Source of the DNA: Siphonodentalium dalli
Taxonomy: Eukaryota; Mollusca; Scaphopoda; Gadilida; Siphonodentaliidae
Reading direction: 5' to 3'
Assembly (NCBI GenBank): GCA_032622095.1
Contig: CP136062.1
Span: 224,080,578 to 224,144,577, forward strand
Length of the DNA stretch: 64,000 bases
The stretch's first letter is position 1, and every line of letters starts with the position of its first letter. A program made the position numbers and the translations under genes. Under the pieces are notes generated by a model, which saw nothing but the letters and a program-made list of their open reading frames with translations, ran no database searches and was not told the origin of the DNA. Shown here in pieces: positions 32,561 to 44,700 of the stretch.

Positions 32561-35500
32561 CACGGTAGGTAAATGATTATGAATAACTTTTGTTTTGAAT
32601 GAATACCTGTAAGCTGCACGTAATTATATGTATACGTAATGAATATAAATGAATAATAATGCAATCGGATTACATATGGGCAAAGTACATGAACATGTCG
32701 TGTTTACATGTAACATATTACAAATTTACAAGTACATCACATTTAATCACGTCGGCGGTTTTTGAACTAAGCTATAGTTGCTTACGGCGACTGCAAAACA
32801 CCGTGGAGTAATAGTTTTGTTGTTAGCATCTATCTTACATATCGTCAAATGATTTACCCACCCGATTCCTATATCGGTTTCCACTCATGCAGAATTTTTT
32901 GTTTTGTTTGTGTTTCCGAAATCTAAATTTTTCTTATAAAATGGGAGAAGTAAATCCTCCATTTATCTGAATTTGGTCGAAACCAGCGGGGACGGTGTAT
33001 TCAGGGTTTCCGTTAGTACGGCTCAGCGTCCGTAGGACGGCCTCATTCCCCTCGCAGATGATCTGTTTGATTCATACATGTACCAAAAGTCAGCAGCAAT
33101 ACAGCAATATGTCATAACAAAATTGGGCTGCAACGCGAGTTTGGGGGTTAAACAGAATACTGGTGAAAAAGAGGTCCATTGAGCACAGTGTGTTACGGTA
33201 CACCATAACCCTTTGAAATCAAAGCGCCAAAACTGCAACGTAATGTTGGATGTACATTGGAATAGCGACGTTACCGTATATACAGCGTAATAATGTCGCG
33301 GTAACATCAAAGAATGCCGGACGACTGAGTACGGATATTTTTGTTCACATGTTCACATGTTTGCGAGGTTGAAACTACTCACGCTCGGAGATCCCGTGCT
33401 ATCGTACAATTACATAATTTGATCAAAGAATGCCGAATTGCTGAGTTAGGCAGAGTGGAATCAACATACACCAAAAGGCGGTTCTCCTACCAAAGGAGGT
33501 ATCTCATGTTCACATGTTTGCGAGGTTGAAACTACTCACGCTCGGAGATCCCGTGCTATCGTACAATTACATAATTTGATCAAAGAATGCCGAATTGCTG
33601 AGTTAGGCAGAGTGGAATCAACATACACCAAAAGGCGGTTCTCCTACCAAAGGAGGTATCTACCAGCTAGGTATAAGTAAAAGGCCGAGTCAGGACATTT
33701 TTATTAACAGGATTTGCGTGGAAAAAACTGCTCATGCTCGTACTATTATAATAGATAATATGGAACCTACCGGTAGCTGTCCCAAGTCAGTCTTTATAGC
33801 AGGAATTCATATTGACAACACCATTCATTTGAGCCATATTACATGCATGGAGGATAAACACAAAAGACATACCAGCCCCAATATATGGAGATAAGCAGGG
33901 TCAATAATAGTTTCGTTGTCCCGCCTGGGTCGGACCCCAAGCACATAAACAACGATACACGTGTCAGGGTGTTCACAATTCCCGCCAATACTCAATTATA
34001 TTTTATAACACGTTGGCTAAAACTCTGTACTATAGCAGCGATCGTCAGTTGTTGGGACTATAAATACACTATACAGACTATTGAACAAGTTCCAGGTTTG
34101 AAAGATTTCGCTACCATTTGTATTTCGCCGCTATAAATATCTCCTGCAGACAAACCCTGCATGGAGTATGACGTCACAGCACACAATTATCTTTTCAGTT
34201 TGAACTTTCATTTTCACGGAAGCTACTTTATATTCTAGGACATACTTAATTAAATTCTCCTTGCCAGGTATTATTGGTCATTATACATGTACCGTACCAT
34301 CATAAATTTGTAAATACTGTGACTTGTAGCTTGTTCATTTATATAGTCTCAATCAGACGTAATTGCATAATTGCGTGCTTAATTACATGATTAATTATCT
34401 GGATATCATCAACAGAATTAATGCACCCACGGAAATGATCGACTTGCGTAATATACGTAGCTTTGGATTGCTTTGTGGGACACTCAGGTGCAAGGAAATT
34501 GCTACTTTTTAGTGTCAAATAACAAAATTTTCGCGTTATGTGTTTTCCCAATACGGACTCATTCATTTTCCCTTGGCGGAAACACTGGTGTATTAGTAAT
34601 AGTCCGATTTTAGTCTTAAAGGCCAGGGCGGCGATCATTGCAGAAATATTCACATTCGTTCAAATCTATAGTTTTGTTCATATGCCAAGCATAATCGGCG
34701 CGTAAATAGTATATTGTCGCAAAGATGTACGATTGTACGCAGGTGTGAAATAGTAAAGCAATTTACAAACATTTGCGCCTCAAGATTTCTCGTCGGTGGG
34801 AATAAAATGTATAACTAAGAAAGCGTGGCACATGTCATGCAGCAAAGTTGTTATCATCACCAATGTGCACGACAAAAGACACACACAAAACACCAAACAT
34901 TGAAAGACACAACGTTGTCAAATCAGTCTTTGATTTTGTTACGTGAACATTCATTGAGCTCACAAGTGCGTGTCGGGCGGCATCGTTTGATGTGAAATTG
35001 CAACTTTTGGCGGAAGAAAAACATGCATGGTGTTGGAAAGTTGACCTCTAAATATGTTTGTTTGGTTATATAAGGAGGTTAACATTGTAACATAATTATT
35101 TTAAGTGATCGAATTCGGTGTGTTTTAGTCCTTGTTAGTTTTTTCCCGCTATGGTAGCAATAAAGAGCGTTTGTCTCACTTTTGTGCGACAAATTTTTAA
35201 AATAGCTATTACGTGCACAACATTTTAACGGAGTTAACAGGCGCACTGAAGTAATGAAAATACAAGTGTCCAAAACACAAAACAGCCATTCGCGCGTCAC
35301 GTGTGCAGTTTTACTGATAGCACCATCAACAAAACACAAATATTTATTTCACCCATTGAAGCCAGTTATAAAAATACATGACGACATCTTAAGTGCCTCA
35401 TGTCCTATATTAACAAAGTCTGCCAGCTGCAAAGTTTCAAATAGTGTATGATGTTCCACGATTGTGAACGATAAATAGCCTTTCAACTGAGTAAGTTTTA

Positions 35501-36402
35501 TGGTTCTTGTGATATTACCTAAGTTGTTGGGAGGGGGTATACTGGAATCAGCTTGTCCATCCGCCCGTTGTCCATCCGTCCGTCATCCATCCGTCCATAG
35601 ACACAAATTTGTCCAGAGTTTTTCTCAGTCTTTATTCGAACATTTTCTGTGAAACTTGGCACAGACATCAACCACCATGCGAACCTGCATTGCACCTGCG
35701 ATTATGACGTCTGTCAAACTTTTTTTGATGGAGTTACCCACCTTTTTCAGCTTAGAAAATTTTCGCAACATCTATAATTTTGTCTGAGCTTTTAAAAAGT
35801 CGACGAGAAGAAGGTCTCAGACCAAATATTTGCAGATGAAGTTGCATAACTCTAAAATCAAGTTGCTTTTGTGTGTCAGATATTTGACAAACCGGCCAAA
35901 TTTTGTTGAATAAAATTTGACAAATAACAGATTTTGTGAAATTTTATACTATAGTTGAATGGTGTTAGCCTTATTTTTGGCAATTAATCGATTCTGATAA
36001 CTGAATCGGCATTTAAAAAAATGTTGCTGTTGAAATCTGATGATATGGGGACCATGGAATTGGATTGAGTACTTCTTGAAGCAAGTCCAATTATTAAATA
36101 AATGTGAAAACTGCCTCCCATAGAGAGCACACTTACCTGGAGGCGATTTTCTTGGAAATAAACTTTTTGCGATGTAGTTTTCAATTCTTGGCGTGCAATG
36201 GTGCCCAAGCACAATTGTGTGCCTCACTAAAGGATTAATATATCACTGGGTTAATTTGACACCCTTTGTCAGTATGAGTGTGCCAATTGTCTAGAATTGA
36301 AATCCAACTGATACGATTTTGGGGCCAGTTTCCCATTTTTTTATCAGTGATTTATATGCCATAAAGTGACCTATAATGAATTTAGTTTGTTTTTCTCTTC
36401 AG
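32561..36402. other. Long intron segment with a tandem duplication and GTCC-rich repeat
   Basis: Two adjacent copies of a 157-bp unit (33352-33508 and 33509-33665, starting TGTTCACATGTTTGCGAGG) are almost identical. A GTCCATCCG run at 35555-35600 leads a dispersed repeat, and 35860-36230 is the inverted partner of 7180-7410. The frame at 33885-34136 has no recognisable domain. No exon was found. Confidence 0.6.
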
Positions 36403-36626
36403 ACTGCCAAATAACACAGCCACCTATTGGATCGGCCATGTTTATGACATGCCTAAATCTGAATGGAAGACTGTGGAAAATGAAACACAAGTATATGCAA
36501 ACTGGAGAGATTCAACTAGCAGTCCTACTGCTGTAAATGGTCCATGTGCAGTCATTGATTTATCTGATGATTTGTGGAACGACGTTCCCTGCGATAGAAC
36601 ATACGGATTCATGTGTCAATCAAAAT
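36403..36626 (+). CDS. C-type lectin domain, C-terminal half exon (CTLD3-B)
   Basis: Exon between acceptor TTTTCTCTTCAG and donor AAAT|GTGAGT, 224 nt, phase 2 in and phase 1 out. It encodes TATYWIGHVYDMPKSEWK, ANWRDSTSSPTAVNGPC, DLSDDLWNDVPC and YGFMCQSK. This is the only B half that keeps the WND motif of the calcium/sugar site, yet the EPN position has no such motif (SSPTAVNG). Three cysteines fit a short-form CTLD, in agreement with the A half. It joins the EGF2 exon in frame (T|AT). Confidence 0.92.
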
Positions 36627-36689
36627 GTGAGTACACCTTTCTTTATTTGTTCATTTATTGTTAGTTATTCAATCTTCTTTAGCATACCC

Positions 36690-37975
36690 TACAGGTCACA
36701 TCTCTCATCCGATCATCGCCAAACTTCATATGGATCTTCGGGGTGTCCTCTAAATGGGAGCCATCAATTTTTTCTGAAATTCGTTTAAAAAACATGGACA
36801 CAGCAGCCATCTTGGATTTCAAATTTTAGTCTGTTGGCAATGCAACCCACATTTATTGGAGAATTGTTTTGAAAATTTACAGGCATGTTTATGATAACCT
36901 CTAGATGAGAGCTATCAAATTTAAACGATTTTCGATGGAAAACATGGCAGCCGCAGCTATCCTGGAATTTGCTTTTTACATGACTAAATCCTTTGGCACA
37001 CCCTACTGACCACATCTCTCATCCGATCAAACTTCATATGAATCTTTTGGGTGACCACTAGATGGGAGCCTTCTAATTTGTCTCAATTTCTTTGAAAAAC
37101 ATGGCTGCCAGTAGCCTTTTTGGATTTTACTTTTTGCATAACTAAACCCGTCAGCACTCCCTACAGGCCACATCCCTCGTTTTATCATTTCCAAACTACA
37201 TATGGATCTTCAGGGTGACCTCTAAATGGGAGCCATCAATTTTTCCAATATTTGTTAAAAAACATAGTTTCAGCAGCCATCTTGGATTCCAAATTTGAAT
37301 CCATCGGCACACCATGCTGCTCACATTTATTGGAGAATTGTTTTGAATGTCCCCTCTGGATGGCAGCTATCGTATTTGAAAGATTTTCAATGAAAAACAT
37401 GGCCACTGATAGCCATCTTGGATTTTAATCTTTGCTTGACTAAATCAATTCAGATCAGGTCCCTCATCCAATCGCCACCAAACTTCATATGGATCTTCTT
37501 GGTGACCACTAGATGAGATTCATCAAATTTTTTCAAATTTCCTTTCAAAACATTTTCGTCAACAGCCATCTTGGATTTTACTCTTCGCATGACTAAATCC
37601 TTCGGCACACCCAACAGGCCACATCCCTCATCCGATCGCCACCAAACTTCCTATGGATCTTTGAGGTGACCACTATATGTGAATCATTATTTTTCCAAAG
37701 TTTGTTTAAAACATGGCTGCTAGAGTGGCCATCTTGGATTTCACTTTTGAATTCATTGGCACACCCTGCAGCTGACATTTATTGGAGAAATGTTTTGAAA
37801 ATTTACAGGCATGCTCAGTATTTCCATGGGAACTATCAAATTTGAACGATATTTGATAAAAAATATGAATTTTACTCTTTGCATCACTAAATACTTCAGT
37901 ATGTCCTGCAGCCAACATTTTTCATCCAATTGATCCCAAACTTCATGTGGTTCTTCAGGTTGACCTTTGTATTAC
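36690..37975. repeat. Diverged satellite block, same family as 13141-15440
   Basis: Recurring words ACATGG(C/A), GCAGCCATCTTGGATTT, GACTAAATCCTT and CACACCCTACAG mark about eight diverged units. It fills the intron between CTLD3-B and EGF2. Minus-strand frames here are translations of the repeat. Confidence 0.82.
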
Positions 37976-38130
37976 TTGGAACATTTAAACTTTCTGCATT
38001 CCTGATCGCTCCATTGACTGTAATGTATGACATTATCCCCTCTCTGTCATTGACACTTTGATTTTACTGATCAAGGCAACTGATATACATGTGACTATCA
38101 GTTGACCACATTATTTGTTTAATTTTTTAG

Positions 38131-38244
38131 ATTCAGATGACTGCGGTCCAGGTCCGTGCATGAACGGTGGCACATGCATCGAGAAAGTCAATAATTATAC
38201 TTGTATCTGTCCATCTAAATACTACGGCCATAGCTGTGAACTGA
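38131..38244 (+). CDS. EGF-like domain exon (EGF2)
   Basis: Exon between acceptor AATTTTTTAG and donor CTGA|GTGAGT, exactly 114 nt like EGF1 and also phase 1-1. It encodes DDCGPGPC, MNGGTC, IEKVNNYTCIC and PSKYYGHSC: six cysteines in EGF spacing. The hydroxylation position carries glutamate (CIE) in place of the aspartate of EGF1, so this copy does not fit the Asx-hydroxylation consensus. It links CTLD3 and CTLD4. Confidence 0.93.
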
Positions 38245-38299
38245 GTGAGTACCATCTATTGCCAAGATCAATCTTACCAAGTCTGGATATAGTGTGTCT

Positions 38300-38395
38300 G
38301 ACATTTGCAGAATGAGGTCCCTCAGAGGGTGAATTTAATGATGCTAACATGCATAGCATCACCAAATTCATCATCTGTGGACCTCATTCTGCTTA
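38300..38395. repeat. Short palindromic repeat, GAATGAGGTCC family
   Basis: GCAGAATGAGGTCC at the left and GGACCTCATTCTGC at the right enclose inverse copies of AGGGTGAATTTA with TAGCATCA words. Further members are at 18430-18480, 21107-21260, 24970-25060, 38800-38900, 48008-48055 and 48195-48275. Probably a small foldback element. Confidence 0.75.
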
Positions 38396-38519
38396 GGCTT
38401 CATCTTCTGGGAAATACCTATAGTCTTAAATTAATATTATTTTTAATTACTTTTTCCCTTCTGTTCAGTTTCTATATCCCCTAATTTGCAGAAAATAAAT
38501 TGCATAATCAAGGTGACTA

Positions 38520-38732
38520 CAGTAATGCCCTAAGTAATCGACCTCTTAACCAAAGCAGAATTATGGGTAACTTTTCAGGATTTAGTCGGAAATATGGCTT
38601 GTTGCCATTCATCGGAAAGCTCTCGCCGAGAGCTTTCCGATGAATGGCAACAAGCCATATTTCCGACTAAATCCTGAAAAGTTACCCATAATTCTGCTTT
38701 GGTTAAGAGGTCGATTACTTAGGGCATTACTG
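38520..38732. mobile_element. Perfect 213-bp foldback MITE (CAGTAATGCCC family)
   Basis: Two 106-bp arms (38520-38625 and 38627-38732) are exact inverse complements around one central C, flanked by TA at 38518-38519 and 38733-38734. The arms share private changes (CCTCTTAACCAAAGC where other copies have CTCCTTAACCACAGC). TA target and CAGT ends suggest a Tc1/mariner-type element. Confidence 0.92.
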
Positions 38733-39337
38733 TATATAATGGCTGAACATCACAAACTTCAACTCGGGAACTTTTATCTGTTCCTAGGTCTCCCTAAGCT
38801 CAATGAGGTTCACAGAGTATGTATTTGTGATGCTAGCCCAATGTGCAGGATATTGTCACTGAATACACCCTCTGTGAACCTCATTCTATAATGTTAGACA
38901 CACTATATCCAGACTTGAATCTTACTCATATTTAAATCTGTGCAATTTAAAACTGAGTGAATCAACAGTACAACTCAAAAAGTTTAGTTTTGCGAAGATA
39001 ATTACATTAGCTTTGAATTCATGTGACACATTGCGCAATTTATAACTTAGCTAAAAATTGTACTGCATGATTTAAATTTAATTAATTTAGTCCAAATCAT
39101 TATTGATCAAAATTGACATGGACAGAGCAGAAGTTTATCAGAACATGGTGAAATTGATAACTTTAGAAAAACTAACCATACTATAACCTAACAGCATCAC
39201 TTTGCCCTACCAGCATGATAGTATTACAGCAGGACCCACCATCATTATAACACATTATCAGGACCACTTGACCAGGGGTATGAAAGAGAAGGTTGGTGTA
39301 GTTATTTGCTGATAAATACTTTGGCCTTCTATTTCAG

Positions 39338-39521
39338 AGTCAATAGATTGTTTCAATCCTCTGGCTAAATATTACAATTTATCAGACTCATGTTTTTGGC
39401 TGGAAACAGAAGAATTAAACTCCGCCGATGCGTTGACTGTATGTGGGTATTATGGAGGCCACTTTGCATTAATCGATTCCCTGGATATGTGGCAAAACTT
39501 CTTCAATCTCGAGGATTATGT
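39338..39521 (+). CDS. C-type lectin domain, N-terminal half exon (CTLD4-A)
   Basis: Exon between acceptor CCTTCTATTTCAG and donor TATGT|GTGAGT, 184 nt, phase 1 in and phase 2 out. It encodes SIDCFNPLAKYYNLSDSCFW, then LNSADALTVC and GGHFALIDSLDMWQNFFN. The cysteines in IDC, DSC and TVC with YYGGHFALI give a clear long-form CTLD first half. It is paired by phase with 48705, across a 9.2-kb intron filled with transposons. The overlapping frame starting near 39390 is out of phase and spurious. Confidence 0.9.
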
Positions 39522-39734
39522 GTGAGTACCAAGTTAACCCTTTCACAATTGGAGCTGCCAGGTTCGCTCTGCCACTTGCCAAATTTGCCAATGGCAAAAA
39601 TAATTCACATTTGGCAAAAAATATTTTCATTTGGCAAAAGTTTTGGCAAGTCACTTTTTAATTCCTCAAGACAGTTGACAAATATTGGTCAACCAATACC
39701 ATTCATTTCAGGAAACTCTTACAATATAATTATA

Positions 39735-40015
39735 CTAGCAGGTGACCCGACTTCGTCTGGGCTTTGACCTTGAATTGACCATTTTGAAGGTCAAGGTCAG
39801 GTAGGGGTAATGATTTGACCCGTCCAAAACACTCCCTGGACAAAAGTTTTCCTAGGTATAAAAATTTCGTCGAAATCCGTCCGTTTTACCCGATTTGACC
39901 CTGAATTGACCATTTTGAAGGTCAAGATCAGGTCGGGGTCACGATTTGACCCGTCGAAAACACTCCCCCGACAAAAGTATCCCTAGGTATCAAATTTCGT
40001 TGAAATCCGTTATTT
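39735..40015. repeat. Two-copy ~131-bp tandem repeat
   Basis: TGACCATTTTGAAGGTCAAG, GATTTGACCCGTC and GTCGAAATCCGT-like words recur once each at about 131-bp spacing, after TACTAGCAGGTGACCCGACT. It looks like part of a dispersed repeat; class not determined. Confidence 0.6.
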
Positions 40016-40924
40016 TTTAAATTTAATTTGAGTTAATTCTGCCTTTTTAATCAAGAGAAATGATGGTACCCGTCCCGTGATGGCACCCGTCCCTAAAAGA
40101 GGTACGTTTGTGGGTACCCGTTTCAAGGTGAAGATCACCTCGGGCGGAAAAACTTACCCGATGAAAATCTCCCCCGTTCCTTGGAACCCATAAGTACGAA
40201 GACAGACATAAGAATCACACAACACACTCATGTCTGGATACAGACACACTCACGTCTGGCAAAAGACGTCTTGGCAAAAGTAAAGTTCGGTCCAGCGCAG
40301 ACCTTGGTGATGATGTTATATGAGTGAGCGCACTCGTGTATACATGGAGAATCAAAGATTTCTGGGAACTTAATTGATTTAATCGCGGTTACTGCATGGA
40401 CATAAACTTAAAATGAACTATTATATGATTGTTTAACCATCTCCAATATAAAATAATTCTCTATTATTTAATTATCTTCCATATTCAATAGTTAAATGAG
40501 CTCACAGCCAAATACAGTCAATACTTAAAACATTTGAAGACGTGATGCCCCATTCATATAATTTCATTTGCACCTCCTCACCTGTCGCTATGTCCCAGCA
40601 TTGGCACATCTGATTCAGTTATAATTTTCATACCAGAATGGTGTTGAAGTTGCTCTGATATATTGAGCAAATCTGAGCTTGGTGTGAATTATTTTTGTTT
40701 TCGGCCAAAATAGAATATCTTAAAACCATATGGACATTCTACGATGGACGAGGTTCTGAATATAGATGGAATGGAAAAGGTATCAGTCTGACAGAAGGAT
40801 GGGTTGCGATCAACTTGCTGTTGTTCCCCTCCCACTTTATTTTTTGTACAATATGTCTGGGGTACAGATGAAAATGCTGAAAATTGGAAATGGGGATGCA
40901 CTTTATAATAGGAAACTACCCCAA

Positions 40925-41110
40925 AATGACACAATAGTGGTTAGGGGTAAATTAGAACTAAACTTTATCCCCCACACAATAGTGGTTAGGGGTAAATTAG
41001 AACTAAACTTTACCCCCCACACAATAGTGGTTAGGGGTAAATTAGAACTAAACTTTATCCCCCACACAATAGTGGTTAGGGGTAAATTAGAACTAAACTT
41101 TATCCCGCGC
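40925..41110. repeat. 45-bp tandem repeat, four copies
   Basis: ACAATAGTGGTTAGGGGTAA recurs every 45 bp from 40931. Because 45 is divisible by three, both strands stay open, giving repeat-encoded frames (TIVVRGKLELNFIPH units). No independent coding evidence. Confidence 0.92.
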
Positions 41111-41184
41111 CAAATTGAAAATAAAGGAATGGGTTCCGTCCATCTAGCGGTCTGTGCATCCGTGATTTTGTGAGAGTCATAACT

Positions 41185-41900
41185 TGAACAAATGTCAACG
41201 GATTTCAAAGATTTGTGGTATATGAGTTTAACTGACCATTACCTAGAATGCGTTCGCAAGCCAGGTCCGGCAGGATATTTTTACCGGAGTTATTGGACTT
41301 TGTTTATTATTTTTGTCGAATTTACCAAATAGCAAATAGACGACGTCACAGGGCTCATTTCCACAAATCACAACGGATTTCAAAGATATCTGGTATATGA
41401 GTTCAACTGACCATTACCTAGAATGAGTTCGCAAACCAGATCTGGCCGGATATTTTTACCAGAGTTATTGAACTTTGTTTATTATTTTTGTCGAATTTAC
41501 CAAATACCTAATAGATGACGTTACAGGGCTCATTTCCACAAATCTCATCAGATTTCAAAGATATTTGGTATATGAGTTCACTTGACCAGTATCTAGAACG
41601 AGTTCGCAGACCAAGTCCAGTCGGATATTTTAAGCGGACTTATTGTACTTTGTTTATTTTTTTGTGTGCAAATGGACGAAGTCACAGGGCTCATTTCCAC
41701 AAATGTCAACGGATTTCAAAGATTTATGGTATATGAGTTCACATGACCAGTATCTAGAACGAGTTCACAAACCAGGTCCGGCCGGATATTTTCAGCAGAG
41801 TTATTGGATTTTTTATTAATTTTGGTGCAAATGGATGACATCACATGGCTAATTTCCACAACTGTCAGTGCCTAAAATGAGTTCGCAAGCCAGGCTTTTT
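41185..41900. repeat. ~170-bp tandem repeat, four diverged copies
   Basis: GGATTTCAAAGAT, TATGAGTTCA and CAGGGCTCATTTCCACAAAT recur in order from about 41200, 41373, 41548 and 41711. Units are diverged but co-linear. Confidence 0.85.
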
Positions 41901-42329
41901 GACAAAATCCCACCTCTTGTTTAGCACATACTGAGAACGCAAACATTATTGAGAATGCACTTCCCCAACTGCACAATTCGGCGGGGGATACCATCATCTG
42001 CGACTGCTTGTTTGGTTTCATTTCTTTTGCATGGAAGTGCCGAAACGATAGTAAATTTTAAGCTCACCCAGAGTACATAAAGATACCAAGCTGCAGATAA
42101 TTCAGTTTCACGCACCTTCAAAATCTTAGCCTAATAAATTTCAGTTGTGAGATGCACACAATCATATGGTACACATATATTTTGTTTGTTCCTTTTGTAT
42201 ATAGTGTTGTCATATTTACTATTAAACTATGTTTATTATTAATAATAAAAGATATAAAAAAAAACGATCTAATATCGATATGTTAAATTTTTTTTTATTT
42301 GAGTCAAAGCTAGATGTCTGCTGAAAATG

Positions 42330-42503
42330 ATCTAGTTAACAGGCTATCATTAAAATGTTCTAGTTAACAGGTTATCATTAAAATGTTCTAGTTAACAGGT
42401 TATCATTAAAATGTTCTAGTTAACAGGTTATCATTAAAATGTTCTAGTTAACAGGTTATCATTAAAATTTTCTAGTTAACAGGTTATCATTAAAATGTTC
42501 TAG
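42330..42503. repeat. 28-bp tandem repeat, left part
   Basis: GTTCTAGTTAACAGGTTATC with ATTAAAAT forms about six exact 28-bp units. Each unit contains TTAA. The array resumes at 44515 after the 2-kb element. Confidence 0.93.
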
Positions 42504-42507
42504 TTAA

Positions 42508-44510
42508 CTCTTTCGCTGCCAAACGCGCATAAATGCGAACTTCGAAGACGCTGCCAATCGCGCATTTTTGCGAATTTGGTATGTAGTCTAATGTATGGGA
42601 TATAACTCTATTCTTTCCGGCATGTTTGACAGTGTACAATGAATTTATCTGTAGTACTGTTGCGCGGCGAACAATTTAAAGCGACAATGTCCTCAAGGTC
42701 ATGCTATTTCTGACGTTATGGGAGTACAGTCAGAGCCGGAATATTTCGTCATTGTTGTTAGCACGTGGTTATCAGTCGAAAATGGCTGCTCGCAAAAGAC
42801 TCAGGACTGAAGAAGTTATTGTTATTACCTCTATACTCTAATGATCGAGGGGCGCCTGTGGCGCATAAGATACTTATACATATTATTTATGTGGGCAGTA
42901 GCCTCTATAGGGGCGCCTGCGGTGCATAAGATACTATGGGTGGCGGGATGGGGTGGTGGGTGGGTAACTAACCTCTATACTCTAATGATCGAGGGGCGCC
43001 TGCGTCGCATAAGATACTTATACCTATTATTTATGTGGGCAGTAGCCTCTATAGGGGTGCCTGCAGCGCATAAGATACTATGGGTGACGGGATGGGGAGG
43101 TGGGTGGGTAACTAACCTCTATACTCTAATGATCGAGGGGCGCCTGCAGCGCATAAGATACTTATACCTATTATTTATGTGGCAGTAGCCTCTATGGGGG
43201 CGCATGAGATACTATGGATGGCGGGATGGGGAGGTGGGTGGGTAACTAACCTCTACGCTCTAATGATCGAGGGGCGCCTGCGGCGCATAAGATACTTATA
43301 CCTATTATTTTTGTGGCAGTAGCCTCTATGGGGGCGCCTGTGGCGCATAAGATACTATGGATGGCGGGATGGGGAGGTGGGTAACTAACCTCTACACTCT
43401 AATGATCGAGGGGCGCCTGCGGCGCATAAGATACTTATACCTATTATTTATGTGGCAGTAGCCTCTATAGGGGCGCCTGCGGCGCATAAGATACTATGGG
43501 TGGCGGGATGGGGAGGTGGGTGGGTAACTAACCTCTATACTCTAATGATCGAGGGGCGCCTGCGTCGCATAAGATACTTATACCTATTATTTTTATGTGG
43601 GCAGTAGCCTCTATAGGGGGGCCTGCGGCGCATAAGATACTATGGGTGGCGGGATAGGGTGGCGGGTGGGTAACTAACCTCTATACTCTAATGATCGAGG
43701 GGTGCCTGCGGCGCATAAGATATTTATACCTATTATTTATAATACACCTTTACTGGTTTTGAACAACCCTTGTCTATTGTATCATTTTCCAGTGGTGATA
43801 ACAGGCAACTAAATTAATTATGCTGGTGAGTTGACTATGCGTACGCCCACGTGACCCATATAATTCCCATAAATCATTGTAAAACCGAATTTTCCTGAAA
43901 TTGAAGATGGCCGTCAAGATCACGTGACTTATAAGGGGCGGAGCAGGGTCATATGTTCCCCTGCAGGTATATATACATATGGGTATGGTTATAATATATA
44001 TATCTATATTTGGAATTGTACCTATCAGGGAATATTCAAGCAACAAAAGCACGAACTCAACAAAGTGCGCCATTGTATCCCATTTTGCTACAAATAGGTG
44101 ACAACTTGCATAAATCCAAGATGGACGCCAAGGTCACGTGATCTATTTTATGTCCAAAGTGGGTTCATATAGGTTACTCCTGTGTACCTTACTGTTGGAC
44201 ATCGTATAATTGGGTTGAAAATTAGAAAACAAACAACACACCCATTCATACCCACACAAACTGTACATATACCGGCAAATAGCCTCTAATCCAAGATGGC
44301 CACCAATGTCACGTGACCTTGGTGGGCGTGTCCACGGCGGCATTCGACAGGGTATACCTATGTCTATATACATGTGAAGTTTCAACTAATTATATTAGAA
44401 ACTGCTTGAGATATAATGTATTACCCATATATACCTGAAATACATGGATATATGTACAGGATGAATGGCACTGGGGGGTACGTCTGTGGTGGCGGGTGGC
44501 AGCGAAAGAG
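42508..44510 (+). mobile_element. 2-kb TTAA-flanked, piggyBac-like element inserted in the 28-bp array
   Basis: Termini CTCTTTCGCTGCCA and TGGCAGCGAAAGAG lie inside TTAA at 42504-42507 and 44511-44514. The surrounding 28-bp units show the uninterrupted target CTAGTTAACAGG, so the boundaries are exact. The left end has two subterminal direct copies of GCTGCCAA(A/T)CGCGCAT. A strong-context ATG at 42782 starts MAARKRLRTEEVIVIT, which resembles the basic start of a piggyBac transposase, but the frame stops almost at once in a minisatellite (42829-43745). The remainder (43750-44460) is unrecognised. It is best read as an internally deleted element. Confidence 0.85.
42829..43745. repeat. GGGGCGCCTGCGGCGCATAA minisatellite inside the TTAA element
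   Basis: About seven units of roughly 145 bp, each with ATGATCGAGGGGCGCCTGC, a second half-length copy of GCCTGCGGCGCATAAGATAC, and GGCGGGATGGGGAGGTGGGT. It is more GC-rich than its surroundings. An open frame at 42841-43188 is repeat-encoded. Confidence 0.88.
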
Positions 44511-44514
44511 TTAA

Positions 44515-44700
44515 CAGGCTATCATTAATATGTTCTAGTTAACAGGTTATCATTAAAATCAAATTTAATGATTTAAAGACACGGGAGGCGTTCGCGATGA
44601 TATGCCTGCTAAAAGTTCCAGTTAACATGCTATCATTAAAATCAAATTTAATGATTTAAAGACACGGGAGGCCTCCGCGATGATATGCCTGTTAAAATAG
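44515..44700. repeat. 28-bp array resumed, then a two-copy ~85-bp repeat
   Basis: One or two more GTTCTAGTTAACAGG units follow the element. Then TTTAATGATTTAAAGACACG with GATGATATGCCTG occurs twice (about 44565 and 44648). Confidence 0.8.

Noticed and set aside
33341-33529. Possible small gene in the 157-bp tandem duplication
   Set aside because: No domain, no splice context, and the frame simply crosses the duplicated unit.
40766-41173. 135-codon plus-strand frame, also open on minus
   Set aside because: Most of it is a 45-bp repeat, which keeps both strands open by arithmetic.
42841-43188. 115-codon frame with MIEGRL and LYLLFMWAVASIG repeats
   Set aside because: Repeat-encoded inside the TTAA element; hydrophobic character arises from the minisatellite.
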